Assembly: GCA_031385325.1 (NCBI GenBank)
Contig: JANNBJ010000140.1
Coordinates: 1-31,639, forward strand
DNA from: SYFY01 sp031385325
Lineage (GTDB): Bacteria; Pseudomonadota; Gammaproteobacteria; Pseudomonadales; Azotimanducaceae
Direction of reading: 5' to 3'
Length of the DNA: 31,639 bases
The translations under genes and the position numbers were made by a program. This document shows positions 7,365-15,283 of this stretch, piece by piece (position 1 is the stretch's first letter; every line of letters begins with the position of its first letter). Under the pieces are notes generated by a model. It was given only the letters and a program-made list of their open reading frames with translations, did no database searches and had not been told where the DNA came from.

Positions 7365-8915
7365 ATGAGCTGGGAAAAAGAGATCGACGAGCTTCGTGCT
7401 CGTGAAACACTGGCCTTTGCCATGGGCGGCGAAGACAAAATCGCCCGCCAGCATGAATTCAACAAGCTCACCATCCGCGAACGTATCGCGGCCATTGCGG
7501 ATCCGACGAGTTTTCACGAAATCGGCACGCTTGCCGGTGTCGGCGAATACAACGCTGACGGTGAACTCAAATCCTTCCGACCCTCCAATTTCATATTCGG
7601 TACCGCCGAGATCGATGGTCGGCCTGTGCTTCTGTCCGGTGATGACTTCACCGTGCGCGGTGGATCTGCAGAAGCCTCCATTCCTGGTAAACGGTTGCGT
7701 GCCGAAGGCCTTGCACTTGAATTGAAACTGCCGCATATCCGTCTGGTGGATGGCATGGGCGGTGGTGGATCGGTGAAGACCATCGAAACGGCCGGTCGTA
7801 CCTACATTCCGGAAGTCCGTGGTTGGGAAACCGTGGTGCGGCATCTCGCCGTTGCACCGTCCGTATCACTCGCACTCGGTTCGGTCGCGGGTATCGGTGC
7901 TGCGCGTGTGGCGACCAGTCACTACTCCGTCATCGTCCGGGACAGCGCGCAGATGATGATCGCAGGTCCCGCGCTGGTCGACTGGGCAAGCCTCGGTGAC
8001 GTCAGCAAGGAAGAACTGGGCGCGTCAAAGATTCACACGCGCAATGGTGCCATCGATGACGAAGTTGAGAGCGAAGCCGAAGCATTCGAGGCCGCGCGCA
8101 GATTCCTTTCGTATCTGCCGTCCTGTGTGGACGAACTGCCGCCCGTGACCGATTGTGTCGATCCTATCGATCGTCGAGATGAACGCCTCATCTCCATCGT
8201 GCCGAAAGATCCGCGCAAGGTGTACGACATGTTTCATGTCATCAGCGGCATTGTCGACGCCGGATCATTTTTTGCAATCGGCAGACGCTGGGGCCGCTCC
8301 ATCATCACCGGCTTTGCGCGTCTCAATGGCATACCGATCGCGTTGTTTGCGGAGAACCCGAAAATCTACGGCGGGGCCTGGACTGCAGACGCCTGCCGCA
8401 AGCTGATCCGCTTCATGGACATTGCGTCCACCTTTCATCTGCCACTCGTGCATCTCGAAGACTGCCCAGGCTTCCTGATCGGCAAGGAGTCAGAAGAAGC
8501 CGCCACCATTCGTTTTGGCTCACAGGCATTTGCTGCGCTTGGCCAGGCCACTGTGCCGTTTGCCTGCGTCATCATCCGCAAGGCTTTTGGTGTGGCCGGA
8601 GCCGCCAACCACAAACCAGGCAGCGAACATTTCCGCATGGCGTGGCCATCGGGAGACTGGGGCTCGTTGCCGATCGAAGGTGGCATCGAAGTGGCGTACA
8701 AGGCAGAACTTGCAGACAGCCCCGATCATGACGCACACCTCGCCCGCATCAAGGATCGTCTGAACAAGCTCCGCTCCCCGTTTCGCAGCGCCGAGTATTT
8801 CGAGGTGGAAGAAATCATCGACCCGCGCGACACCCGTCGACAACTTTGTCAGTGGGCGGCACTGGCCAGAAGGGCTCTACGTCCGGTGCCACCCAGCTTC
8901 TGGTTCCGACCCTGA
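7365..8915 (+). CDS. Acyl-CoA carboxylase carboxyltransferase (beta) subunit
   Basis: This 516-residue biotin-dependent carboxyltransferase is of the propionyl-CoA / methylmalonyl-CoA carboxyltransferase type. It moves a carboxyl group between biotin carrier and an acyl-CoA. The N-terminal half contains KLTIRERIAAIADPTSFHEIG, GRPVLLSGDDFTVRGGS and the glycine-rich LVDGMGGGGSVKT. The C-terminal half contains PRKVYDMFHVISGIVDAGSF, GIPIALFAENPKIYGG and a second crotonase-like core, LVHLEDCPGFLIGKESE. Length fits the family (about 510-530). A GGAGG lies 12 nt before the ATG, a long spacing. No biotin carboxylase or biotin carrier gene is in the window, so the complex must be completed from elsewhere. 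The acyl substrate is not resolved; the acyl-CoA dehydrogenases upstream suggest a degradative context. Confidence 0.88.
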   Translation: MSWEKEIDELRARETLAFAMGGEDKIARQHEFNKLTIRERIAAIADPTSFHEIGTLAGVGEYNADGELKSFRPSNFIFGTAEIDGRPVLLSGDDFTVRGGSAEASIPGKRLRAEGLALELKLPHIRLVDGMGGGGSVKTIETAGRTYIPEVRGWETVVRHLAVAPSVSLALGSVAGIGAARVATSHYSVIVRDSAQMMIAGPALVDWASLGDVSKEELGASKIHTRNGAIDDEVESEAEAFEAARRFLSYLPSCVDELPPVTDCVDPIDRRDERLISIVPKDPRKVYDMFHVISGIVDAGSFFAIGRRWGRSIITGFARLNGIPIALFAENPKIYGGAWTADACRKLIRFMDIASTFHLPLVHLEDCPGFLIGKESEEAATIRFGSQAFAALGQATVPFACVIIRKAFGVAGAANHKPGSEHFRMAWPSGDWGSLPIEGGIEVAYKAELADSPDHDAHLARIKDRLNKLRSPFRSAEYFEVEEIIDPRDTRRQLCQWAALARRALRPVPPSFWFRP

Positions 8916-8959
8916 TCACGCGCCTTCCCTGGAGCGATGACGACTGCCTGAAGCTGCGT

Positions 8960-10441
8960 ATGCCCACCACTCAACCACATCGTTCATGGTCACGCGCTTT
9001 GCTGGTTCTAGCCGTGACGCTGCTCGTCACGGCGTGTACCTCGACGCCGACACCCGATCTGGATCAGCTGTTCCGAAGTGACCAACCCATCAAGGTCGAA
9101 GGCGAATTCATACAGCCTCCGGTGGTAATCATTCCAGGCTTGTTGGGAAGCCGGTTGATCGACGCGCGGTCCGGCCAGGAGCAATGGCCCGGTGGCACTT
9201 TCGACGTCGCCTTCTCTCAATACGAAGCCATCGAAATGCCGATTGATGGCAATACCGTCACCCCGGATGCTTTGCCCAGTAATCTGGTCGCTGGAGGAAT
9301 CGCCGAATCGGCACTGGGTCGGGATTTCTACGGCCACATCATCGACACACTGGTCAGGTACGGTGGTTATCAGCGTGCTGACGTTGGTGAACCTGTCAGC
9401 ACACCCAATGAACGACGTGTTTATGTGTTCGACTACGACTGGCGACAGGACAACGTCACCACGGTCCGAACACTCGCGAAGTTCCTTGAGGCCATTCGTC
9501 GCGACTACAACGACCCGGCCCTGAAGTTCGATGTCGTCGCCCACAGCATGGGTGGTCTCATCACTCGTTACTTCCTGCGTTACGGCACTGAAGATGTGCT
9601 GATCGACAACCACCTCAAGGTGACGTGGGCAGGGGCAGACTGGCTGAACAAGGTCATTCTGCTGGGTACACCCAACCTTGGGTCGCTGTCTGCAATCGAG
9701 GGGTTTGTACTCGGTCAGAAAGTCGGATTTTCGCGGATACCCCAGGAAGTCGTCGCGACGATTCCAAGCACTTACCAACTGTTCCCGCATCGCATCGTCA
9801 ACTGGTTGATCGACAGCCGCGGACACCCGATGGACGCTGATGCATTCGATATCGCCACCTGGCAGAAGTACCAGTGGAACATTTTTGACCCGGTGGTACG
9901 GGATCGCGTCATCAAGCGTCGTGGCGAGGAGTACTACGCCAATCTGACCCAGCGATTCGTTCAGTATGCAGAGCGTGCGCGTCGGTTCAGCTGGTCGCTG
10001 ACAGTATGCCCGGACTACGACGAATCATTGGGGAAATGCGAAACAGGCGCAGTTGAGCCACCACTTCGGTTGGTCGTCTTTGGGGGCAGTTGTACGCAGA
10101 CGCCGGCGCGAGCGATGCTGGAAACGATCGATGGCAAACCGCAGCTTCGTCTACGTCCTTCGGAAGTCTCGTTTCCACACCATGGCCTCAATCTGGATCA
10201 ACTCATGCTCCAGCCCGGCGATGGCACCGTCACCAAACCTTCACTGCTGGCGCGAGACGCTTTGAATCCGCTGACCCCACGCCACGCCTACTCCTACTTT
10301 CCGCTCGCCTATGCGTTCCTGTTATGTGAACAACACGCGATGCTGACCGGAAACGTGCACTTTCAGAACAACCTCCTGGACGTACTGTTGACACGAGCAT
10401 TACCGTGGGAACTCCACCTGGATCATACGAATCGAAAGTGA
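8960..10441 (+). CDS. LCAT-like alpha/beta-hydrolase lipoprotein (acyltransferase or lipase)
   Basis: This 493-residue protein has an N-terminal lipoprotein signal (LVTAC, Cys26), so it is probably anchored in the envelope. The catalytic domain matches lecithin:cholesterol acyltransferase relatives: VIIPGLLGSRLIDARSGQEQWP (given in part; about residues 57-77), VYVFDYDWRQD, and the nucleophile elbow VAHSMGG (Ser196). Likely triad partners are Asp421 in QPGDGTV and His459 in CEQHAML. Family members transfer or hydrolyse fatty acyl groups of phospholipids and sterols. The frame extends upstream to 8846 inside the carboxyltransferase gene; I prefer ATG 8960 because the signal peptide follows directly, although no good ribosome-binding site is seen. 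It lies 33 nt before a sterol-reductase-like gene on the same strand. Confidence 0.8.
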   Translation: MPTTQPHRSWSRALLVLAVTLLVTACTSTPTPDLDQLFRSDQPIKVEGEFIQPPVVIIPGLLGSRLIDARSGQEQWPGGTFDVAFSQYEAIEMPIDGNTVTPDALPSNLVAGGIAESALGRDFYGHIIDTLVRYGGYQRADVGEPVSTPNERRVYVFDYDWRQDNVTTVRTLAKFLEAIRRDYNDPALKFDVVAHSMGGLITRYFLRYGTEDVLIDNHLKVTWAGADWLNKVILLGTPNLGSLSAIEGFVLGQKVGFSRIPQEVVATIPSTYQLFPHRIVNWLIDSRGHPMDADAFDIATWQKYQWNIFDPVVRDRVIKRRGEEYYANLTQRFVQYAERARRFSWSLTVCPDYDESLGKCETGAVEPPLRLVVFGGSCTQTPARAMLETIDGKPQLRLRPSEVSFPHHGLNLDQLMLQPGDGTVTKPSLLARDALNPLTPRHAYSYFPLAYAFLLCEQHAMLTGNVHFQNNLLDVLLTRALPWELHLDHTNRK

Positions 10442-10474
10442 GGCGTCAGCACGTGGTGATAGAGGCATCATGCG

Positions 10475-11629
10475 ATGACTGAGGGCATCTCACTTTTCGG
10501 GTTGCTGATGCCCGCCATCATCTACGGGTTGATCCTGGCGTTGCATCTATTGCTTCCGGCGCGTCGTATCTCTGGTTACGTCATCGACCCGCTGACTGCG
10601 TTACCCCAGGTTTATCGACTCAACGGTCTTCTGGTATTGATCATCGTGCTCGGTGGCTTCCTCCTCGCAGCGGCTGTCGGCTGGATCGATCCTGCGTGGT
10701 TCTATCACGCGCGATGGTCGCAGCTGATTGGCGCTTGCGTGCTTGGACTGGTCTACACGCTGGTGCTGGTACTACCTGCACCTCCCACCGGCAAAGGACT
10801 TCTGAAAGATCTGTTTCTCGGTCGCATTGAAAACCGTCAGGTTTTCGATCCCATTGAAAACCGAAAGGTTTTCAGTCCCATTGAAAACCGTCAGGTTTTC
10901 GGCTGGGCAGACACCAAGATGTATCTGTATCTCGCCGGCGCAGTCATGCTCGCATTGAACTCCGTGTCATTTGCCGTCGCTCATCACCAGATGTTCGGTG
11001 AGCAGGCAAATCCCGGTGTGACTGTACACGCAGGGTTATTGCTGCTGTTTGTGGTTGACTATCTGTGGTTCGAACGGGTGCATCTGTACACCTACGATCT
11101 GTTTGCCGAGCGTCTGGGCTTCAAGCTCGCGTGGGGCTGTCTGGTGTTCTATCCATTTTTCTATCCTGTCGGGCTGTGGGGAACCGCCGACTTGGCGATG
11201 CCTGCAACAATCGCAGGTTCTGGCGGCTACTGGTCAGTCATGTCGATCAGCTTGTTTGGGCTGGGTTGGGCTCTGGCGAGAGGGGCCAACATGCAGAAGT
11301 ACTGGTTCAAGCGGGATCCAGCTCGCGTCTTCCTGGGCTTTCTGCAGCCAGAGGTGATAGGCAACGGTTCGCTACAACTCCTGTGCAGCGGTTACTGGCG
11401 TGTCTCCAGACACATCAACTACCTTGGAGAAATATTGATGGCGGTGGGGATAGCTGCGTCGCTCGGTCACCTCGACTCGGTGTGGCCCTGGCTCTACCCG
11501 CTCTATTATGTGGCGCTGCTAATCCCACGGGAGAGGGACGACGATCGACGCTGCGCCGAAAAATACGGCGCGCTCTGGACCGAATACAAACGCCAGGTAC
11601 CCTATCGGATCATCCCCGGCATCTATTGA
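10475..11629 (+). CDS. ERG4/ERG24 (sterol C14/C24 reductase)-like membrane protein
   Basis: This 384-residue polytopic membrane protein has about eight hydrophobic segments. The C-terminus is diagnostic: a YWFKRDPA segment, WRVSRHINYLGEILMAVG, then PLYYVALLIPRERDDDRRC and YGALWTEYKRQVPYRIIPGIY (in part). This is the NADPH-binding signature of eukaryotic sterol C14 and C24(28) reductases, lamin B receptor and their bacterial homologues. The core segment FLGR...GWADTKMYLYLAGAVMLALN aligns with FxGRELNP...LKxF in that family. Between these two blocks is a ninefold-residue unit IENRQVFxP present three times (residues 118-144), encoded by a 27-bp repeat. The true substrate is unknown; bacteria with such genes often lack sterol synthesis, so a host- or environment-derived sterol or an isoprenoid is possible. 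The 3' end overlaps the convergent MBL-fold gene by 7 nt. Confidence 0.83.
   Translation: MTEGISLFGLLMPAIIYGLILALHLLLPARRISGYVIDPLTALPQVYRLNGLLVLIIVLGGFLLAAAVGWIDPAWFYHARWSQLIGACVLGLVYTLVLVLPAPPTGKGLLKDLFLGRIENRQVFDPIENRKVFSPIENRQVFGWADTKMYLYLAGAVMLALNSVSFAVAHHQMFGEQANPGVTVHAGLLLLFVVDYLWFERVHLYTYDLFAERLGFKLAWGCLVFYPFFYPVGLWGTADLAMPATIAGSGGYWSVMSISLFGLGWALARGANMQKYWFKRDPARVFLGFLQPEVIGNGSLQLLCSGYWRVSRHINYLGEILMAVGIAASLGHLDSVWPWLYPLYYVALLIPRERDDDRRCAEKYGALWTEYKRQVPYRIIPGIY
10826..10906 (+). repeat. Three tandem 27-bp units, each with a perfect hairpin, inside the ERG-like gene
   Basis: Units lie at 10826-10852, 10853-10879 and 10880-10906 (the last matches for 21 bp, then diverges). Each contains GAAAACC, a 4-nt loop and GGTTTTC, a perfect 7-bp stem. 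The loops are GTCA, GAAA and GTCA, so the stem is invariant while the loop varies. The unit is in frame and adds nine residues (IENRQVFDP, IENRKVFSP, IENRQVFGW). It is A/T-rich compared with the flanking coding sequence. Confidence 0.92.
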
Positions 11630-12546
11630 CTTGCAATGTCGGTGAAGCCCCGCTTCAGCCGACCTGCTTCGACCAGCTGATCGATCACAATGCCATCATG
11701 ACTCGGCACCATGGTCACATCGGGGTTGGCTTCGGAAAGAGCCTTGAACGCTTTCAACCAACTGAAAACAGCTGCTCGATCTTCATCGACAATGAGGTCC
11801 CCCACCAGACGAGAACGTGCACGGGTTTCGCGCCAGTTTCGATCCAGGGATGAAATGTCGCCCATGAACAGATATTCGCTGCCGTCTGCAAACTGAACAA
11901 AAACCAGCTGAGAACCTGGCGTATGACTCGGCGCCTTGACGAGCACAACACCAGGAGCGATGGGCAGCATGCCTTGATAGATGAGCGGCTGAAACGATTC
12001 GCGACTGCCGGTCGGCCAGACCACTGGCGCGGTTCGCTCGGCATTGTCGAACTGCTCCTTGGTGATCATGGCCCTGAGCAGGATTACCGCCCAGTCAGGC
12101 GAGAGGAGCAATCCACCGATGTGATCGTTGTGTTCATGGGTCACAACGATGGCGAAAGCGCTTCGTAACGCGCCAGAAACTCGCTGTTGGGCCGCAGCAT
12201 CGAAATCCTGGACCCCCATTGCGTTGGCGGCATCCTGAGAGTAACCGGTATCAATGATGATCTGTCGATCGGGGGCGTTGACCTGAAAGGCATGCACCGC
12301 AATTTCATTCTCACCCCACCCCCCACCGGCAACCATCACCAGCGCAGGCAGGCCGCGACGGGAAATGGTCTCGACGGCAATGGACACCGGCTTTTCGCCG
12401 GGAATCGAATTCGCTGCATCACGCAGCGAGGTGATCTCCAGTGGTGCTGTGTCCGAAGGAGGTCGGTTGTCGTTGAGCAGCCAGTAATACGCGGCACCCA
12501 GAACCAGCGCTATACCGATCAGCCATGACATGCCACGACGTCCCAT
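11623..12546 (-). CDS. Membrane-anchored metallo-beta-lactamase-fold hydrolase
   Basis: This 307-residue protein starts with a hydrophobic anchor or signal segment (about residues 6-24, WLIGIALVLGAAYYWLL). The MBL fold follows: IIIDTGY, the metal motif THEHNDHIGG (His137, His139, Asp141, His142), APSHTPGSQ and FMGDISS for further metal ligands, and VPSHDG near the end. These fit a two-metal hydrolase acting outside the cytoplasmic membrane. Relatives include lactonases and glyoxalase II-type enzymes; the substrate is not evident. It is the next gene after the ExbB/ExbD cluster on the same strand but separated by 71 nt and a hairpin, so membership in that operon is uncertain. Its stop overlaps the end of the convergent ERG-like gene. 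Confidence 0.83.
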   Translation of the reverse strand: MGRRGMSWLIGIALVLGAAYYWLLNDNRPPSDTAPLEITSLRDAANSIPGEKPVSIAVETISRRGLPALVMVAGGGWGENEIAVHAFQVNAPDRQIIIDTGYSQDAANAMGVQDFDAAAQQRVSGALRSAFAIVVTHEHNDHIGGLLLSPDWAVILLRAMITKEQFDNAERTAPVVWPTGSRESFQPLIYQGMLPIAPGVVLVKAPSHTPGSQLVFVQFADGSEYLFMGDISSLDRNWRETRARSRLVGDLIVDEDRAAVFSWLKAFKALSEANPDVTMVPSHDGIVIDQLVEAGRLKRGFTDIASQ

Positions 12547-12611
12547 TCAAATCCGCCTTGTTGGCCTGTTCGGACGAGTTGCATCCGAGCCAGTGCGATA
12601 CGAAAGATGAT

Positions 12612-12626
12612 AGCCCGTTACGGGCT
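12612..12626 (-). terminator. Hairpin at the end of the envelope cluster
   Basis: AGCCCG, loop TAA, CGGGCT forms a perfect 6-bp stem whose loop is the stop codon of the DUF4124 gene. Outer bases CGAA and TTCG can extend it after an internal bulge. The following transcript (ATCATCTTTCG) is only weakly T-rich, so it may be an attenuating or 3'-end-protecting hairpin instead of a full terminator. Confidence 0.45.
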
Positions 12627-13187
12627 TTCGGGGTTGTCGCCCGCGGGCTGTGAACTGCCTTGCGCCATCGCGTCAGACATGGCCTTGAACTGGGGGAATC
12701 GTGTGGCGATCTCGGCGAGCGCGTCGTTCACATCCGGCGCTTGTCCTGCCTCACCCTGTCCTTCTCTACCAATGGACGGGGAGGTTCCCGGCACCTGACT
12801 CTGGCCTCTGGATGAACCAGTGTACTTCGAGATCAGTACGGCCGTTGGCGACGAACCAGCAGCTCGGTCGGGCGATTGCGTGGTGGGTGGGTTACCGGTG
12901 AACGCGGTCTTGGGCACTGTCATGACTTCGGCGATGGCAATCGTCTGGATGTCCTTGTCATCGACCCCAGCCGGTTTTGCATCACTGAATTGCCAGACCC
13001 CTTCGGCGTCTTTCCAGCGATACGCCTGATTGGCCGGCTTCACCGCCTCGGCCACATCCTTCACAGAGTCCGGGACCCAGTCCTCCGCCGTCATGATGGG
13101 ATCACCTGTCGGCCCCTTCACGAGCATCGGCGCGATGACGAGTCCGCCCACCAGAAGAATCAGCATGACAATGAAGGTCGGTTTCAT
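12618..13187 (-). CDS. DUF4124-type protein with N-terminal anchor
   Basis: This 189-residue protein has a hydrophobic N-terminus (about residues 3-23, FIVMLILLVGGLVIAPMLV) that is probably an uncleaved anchor. A short DUF4124-like segment follows, YRWKDAEGVWQFSDAKP (about 56-72). The rest is low-complexity Ser/Pro/Gly/Gln and ends with a short helical stretch, ALAEIATRFPQFKAMSDAM. DUF4124 proteins are envelope proteins of unknown function common in proteobacteria. It is the last gene of the cluster, 12 nt after the TonB-like gene, so it is likely co-transcribed. The function in the machine is unknown; an accessory periplasmic subunit is an inference from position. Confidence 0.75.
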   Translation of the reverse strand: MKPTFIVMLILLVGGLVIAPMLVKGPTGDPIMTAEDWVPDSVKDVAEAVKPANQAYRWKDAEGVWQFSDAKPAGVDDKDIQTIAIAEVMTVPKTAFTGNPPTTQSPDRAAGSSPTAVLISKYTGSSRGQSQVPGTSPSIGREGQGEAGQAPDVNDALAEIATRFPQFKAMSDAMAQGSSQPAGDNPESP

Positions 13188-13199
13188 CGGCGTTTCAAA

Positions 13200-14162
13200 T
13201 CAGGTTGGCAGGAAGTGCACAGGATAGCTGATCGTGGTGGTGCGGACGTCGCGATTGCCAAAATCAAACATGCGCACGCGGCTGACAATACGTTCAACCA
13301 GCGTCGGGTCTGCCAGTTCACTGGCAACCACCTGGCAGTTCATCACTTCACCGGTCGGACTGATGACCAGCTCCAGAACCACTTTGCCTTGCAGCGATGG
13401 ATCAGCGCGCAGCGCTCGGTTGTAGATCGCGAAGATGGACCCTTTGTTGCTGTCGAAAACACGACGAATGTCTTCGATGCTTCGACTGCGAGCGTCCCCG
13501 GCGGTACCCGTACCATTGTCGCTGGATGCTGTCGACGAAGCCCGCACCCCACCGGCGCCGATCGCGCCATCGGAAGCGGCAACCCTGGTCGTCTCACGGC
13601 CAGACAACGCAACCCCACCGGTATCACGCGACAATGCCGAGACATTCACGCCTGCACTGCGAGTGCCGGTTTTCGACGTAATCAACGATCGATCAATTGT
13701 CGCCGCTTCGCCGGTGCCACGCTGTATCGACGCGGTGTCCTGAAGTTTGGAGACATCAACCGATTCACGCATATCTGCAAACGCATCCTTGAACGCGAGC
13801 AGTCCCGACTCCCGGGCCTTCTCACGGACGTCCGCAACCTGTGGTTCCGGCGTCGGCGCAATCACCTTGGGCTTCTGCTGTACCGGGACCGGTTTGACTT
13901 CCGGGATCACCTTGGGCTTTGGCCTGGGTGGCTCGGGGATGACGATGGGCTCAGGCTTGTCGAGCAGAATCTGCGCAAGATCAACAGGCAGTTCCTGTCG
14001 CTCTTCCTTCACCGGCTGCGGTAAATCGAACAACGGAACAGCAATTCCGACGGTAATCACCGCAGTCAGGCAAATGCCCAACCAGCGCCTGAAGACGCGG
14101 ACATCCTGGCGATCAAGCGCCCAGGGCAAATCAAAATAATGAACGTGCGCAACCGCCGTCAT
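13200..14162 (-). CDS. TonB-like protein with AgmX/PglI-type C-terminal domain
   Basis: This 320-residue protein has one membrane segment (about residues 27-46) and then a periplasmic Pro/Lys/Val-rich arm (about 68-115, repeats such as PKVIPEVKPVPV). A Ser/Thr/Ala linker leads to a C-terminal domain of about 95 residues with IRRVFDSNKGSIFAIYNRAL, GKVVLELVISPTGEV and YPVHFLPT at the end. This C-terminal pattern is the one named after Myxococcus AgmX/PglI and resembles TonB/TolA ends. It should transmit force from the ExbB/ExbD motor across the periplasm. The frame opens at 14273, but the ATG at 14162 overlaps the upstream stop (ATGA) and places the membrane segment correctly. The linker is unusually rich in Ser, Thr and Gly. 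Confidence 0.83.
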   Translation of the reverse strand: MTAVAHVHYFDLPWALDRQDVRVFRRWLGICLTAVITVGIAVPLFDLPQPVKEERQELPVDLAQILLDKPEPIVIPEPPRPKPKVIPEVKPVPVQQKPKVIAPTPEPQVADVREKARESGLLAFKDAFADMRESVDVSKLQDTASIQRGTGEAATIDRSLITSKTGTRSAGVNVSALSRDTGGVALSGRETTRVAASDGAIGAGGVRASSTASSDNGTGTAGDARSRSIEDIRRVFDSNKGSIFAIYNRALRADPSLQGKVVLELVISPTGEVMNCQVVASELADPTLVERIVSRVRMFDFGNRDVRTTTISYPVHFLPT

Positions 14163-14698
14163 GTCGCAACTCCTTCTCCTGGTGCAGCCCCTGCCGGTGT
14201 CGGCAGTTCGGGTGCACCAACTTCGAGACGATTCACCGCCAGCGATATCTGCGTAAATGCCGTGTTCTGACAAGTCAGCATGATCTGCTTGAGCAACCAG
14301 TACGGAATTTCGCGATCACCCATGATGGTGACCAGAAACCCGTCTTCAGGAATTTCGCCCTGGCGTGCAGCTTGAAAGTCGAGTTCCTGCTTGAGTGCGG
14401 GGATGACCTTGTCTTGCGCGGACACGAGCGACCCAACCGATGCAATGCTCTTGCCTTGCACGATCAGATCATCAGCGTTGATCGAAATCACCAGCCGATT
14501 GACCGGACGCTGCTCGGACGTTGAGTCGGGCAATTTGATATCTGACTGCGTTTCCAACACCTCGACTTCCGATGAATTCACCATCAGGAAGAACACGAGG
14601 ATGGTGAAGATATCCATCATCGACACGAGATTGAGCGTGGCGACCTTGCGGGATTTTTTTTGCTGCTGGCGACGACGTGTGTGGTGGAACGCACTCAC
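14159..14698 (-). CDS. ExbD/TolR-family protein with conserved Asp
   Basis: This 179-residue protein has a basic cytoplasmic N-terminus (about residues 8-18), one membrane segment (about 24-42, NLVSMMDIFTILVFFLMV) and a periplasmic domain. Asp29 in SMMDIFT sits where E. coli ExbD Asp25 and TolR Asp23 lie, so this subunit should carry the proton-relay residue of the motor. The periplasmic part (KLPDSTSEQRPVNRLVISINADDLIVQGK, shown in part) follows the ExbD pattern of beta-strands. It starts by a 4-nt overlap with the preceding ExbD gene and ends with a 4-nt overlap into the TonB-like gene, implying fixed stoichiometry. Confidence 0.9.
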   Translation of the reverse strand: MSAFHHTRRRQQQKKSRKVATLNLVSMMDIFTILVFFLMVNSSEVEVLETQSDIKLPDSTSEQRPVNRLVISINADDLIVQGKSIASVGSLVSAQDKVIPALKQELDFQAARQGEIPEDGFLVTIMGDREIPYWLLKQIMLTCQNTAFTQISLAVNRLEVGAPELPTPAGAAPGEGVAT

Positions 14699-15249
14699 GA
14701 TGCTGCTCCCCTGTTGGCAGAAGGGCTGGCAGCGGCTGTCATCGATACCTGCGTTTGCGCTGGCGGCGTACTACCCAGTGATACCACCGGGAAGAGTTCC
14801 GCATTCACGACGTCAAGTCCCTGCACGACGGCATGCGACCGCACGCGATCCATGACACTGACCAGTGTCTGATAGTTGGTATCGTCTTCCAGAAGAATCG
14901 TGATGTCACGCTTCTCTGGCATGCGAGTCTTCAACTCGGTAAGGACCAGTGTCAGCGTTGCGTAGTCATGACCTTTTTCAGTGATTGGCAACGTCTTGAT
15001 GGCGCCACCACGGCCGTCACCCACCACGATGCGGTCACCATGAACGGTCACCTCGAGATGCACGAGATCAGGGTCAAATTCTGCGCTGTTTTCTCCAGAT
15101 GGAAAGTTGAGATCGATAACGCTGGTGTGGGTAAACACCATCGTCAGCAACAACACCGGAACCAGCACGATCATGAGATTCATGAACGGTGTAACTTCCA
15201 GTTCCGCATCCTCTTCCGTCATTCTTCTTGAATGTCGTCGACGTAACAT
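14695..15249 (-). CDS. ExbD/TolR-family protein with Asn in place of the proton-relay Asp
   Basis: This 184-residue single-pass protein has a basic N-terminus, then ELEVTPFMNLMIVLVPVLLL (about residues 17-36) and a periplasmic ExbD-like domain. It aligns directly with E. coli ExbD DINVTPFIDVMLVLL, but the essential Asp25 is Asn24 here (codon AAT, read from 15180 down to 15178). ATG 15249 is preferred over the in-frame TTG at 15255, because AGAGG lies about 8 nt upstream of the ATG. The gene follows ExbB after 34 nt and overlaps the second ExbD by 4 nt. It probably forms an asymmetric pair with that subunit; a purely structural role is the main alternative. Confidence 0.88.
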   Translation of the reverse strand: MLRRRHSRRMTEEDAELEVTPFMNLMIVLVPVLLLTMVFTHTSVIDLNFPSGENSAEFDPDLVHLEVTVHGDRIVVGDGRGGAIKTLPITEKGHDYATLTLVLTELKTRMPEKRDITILLEDDTNYQTLVSVMDRVRSHAVVQGLDVVNAELFPVVSLGSTPPAQTQVSMTAAASPSANRGAAS

Positions 15250-15283
15250 GCGCAAGTCCTCTCGATTGCGGTCAGCTGCCCAA

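Noticed and set aside
12876..14024. 382-codon plus-strand open frame
   Set aside because: It is antisense to the DUF4124 and TonB-like genes and spans both plus their spacer; composition is Arg/His-rich as expected for a shadow frame.
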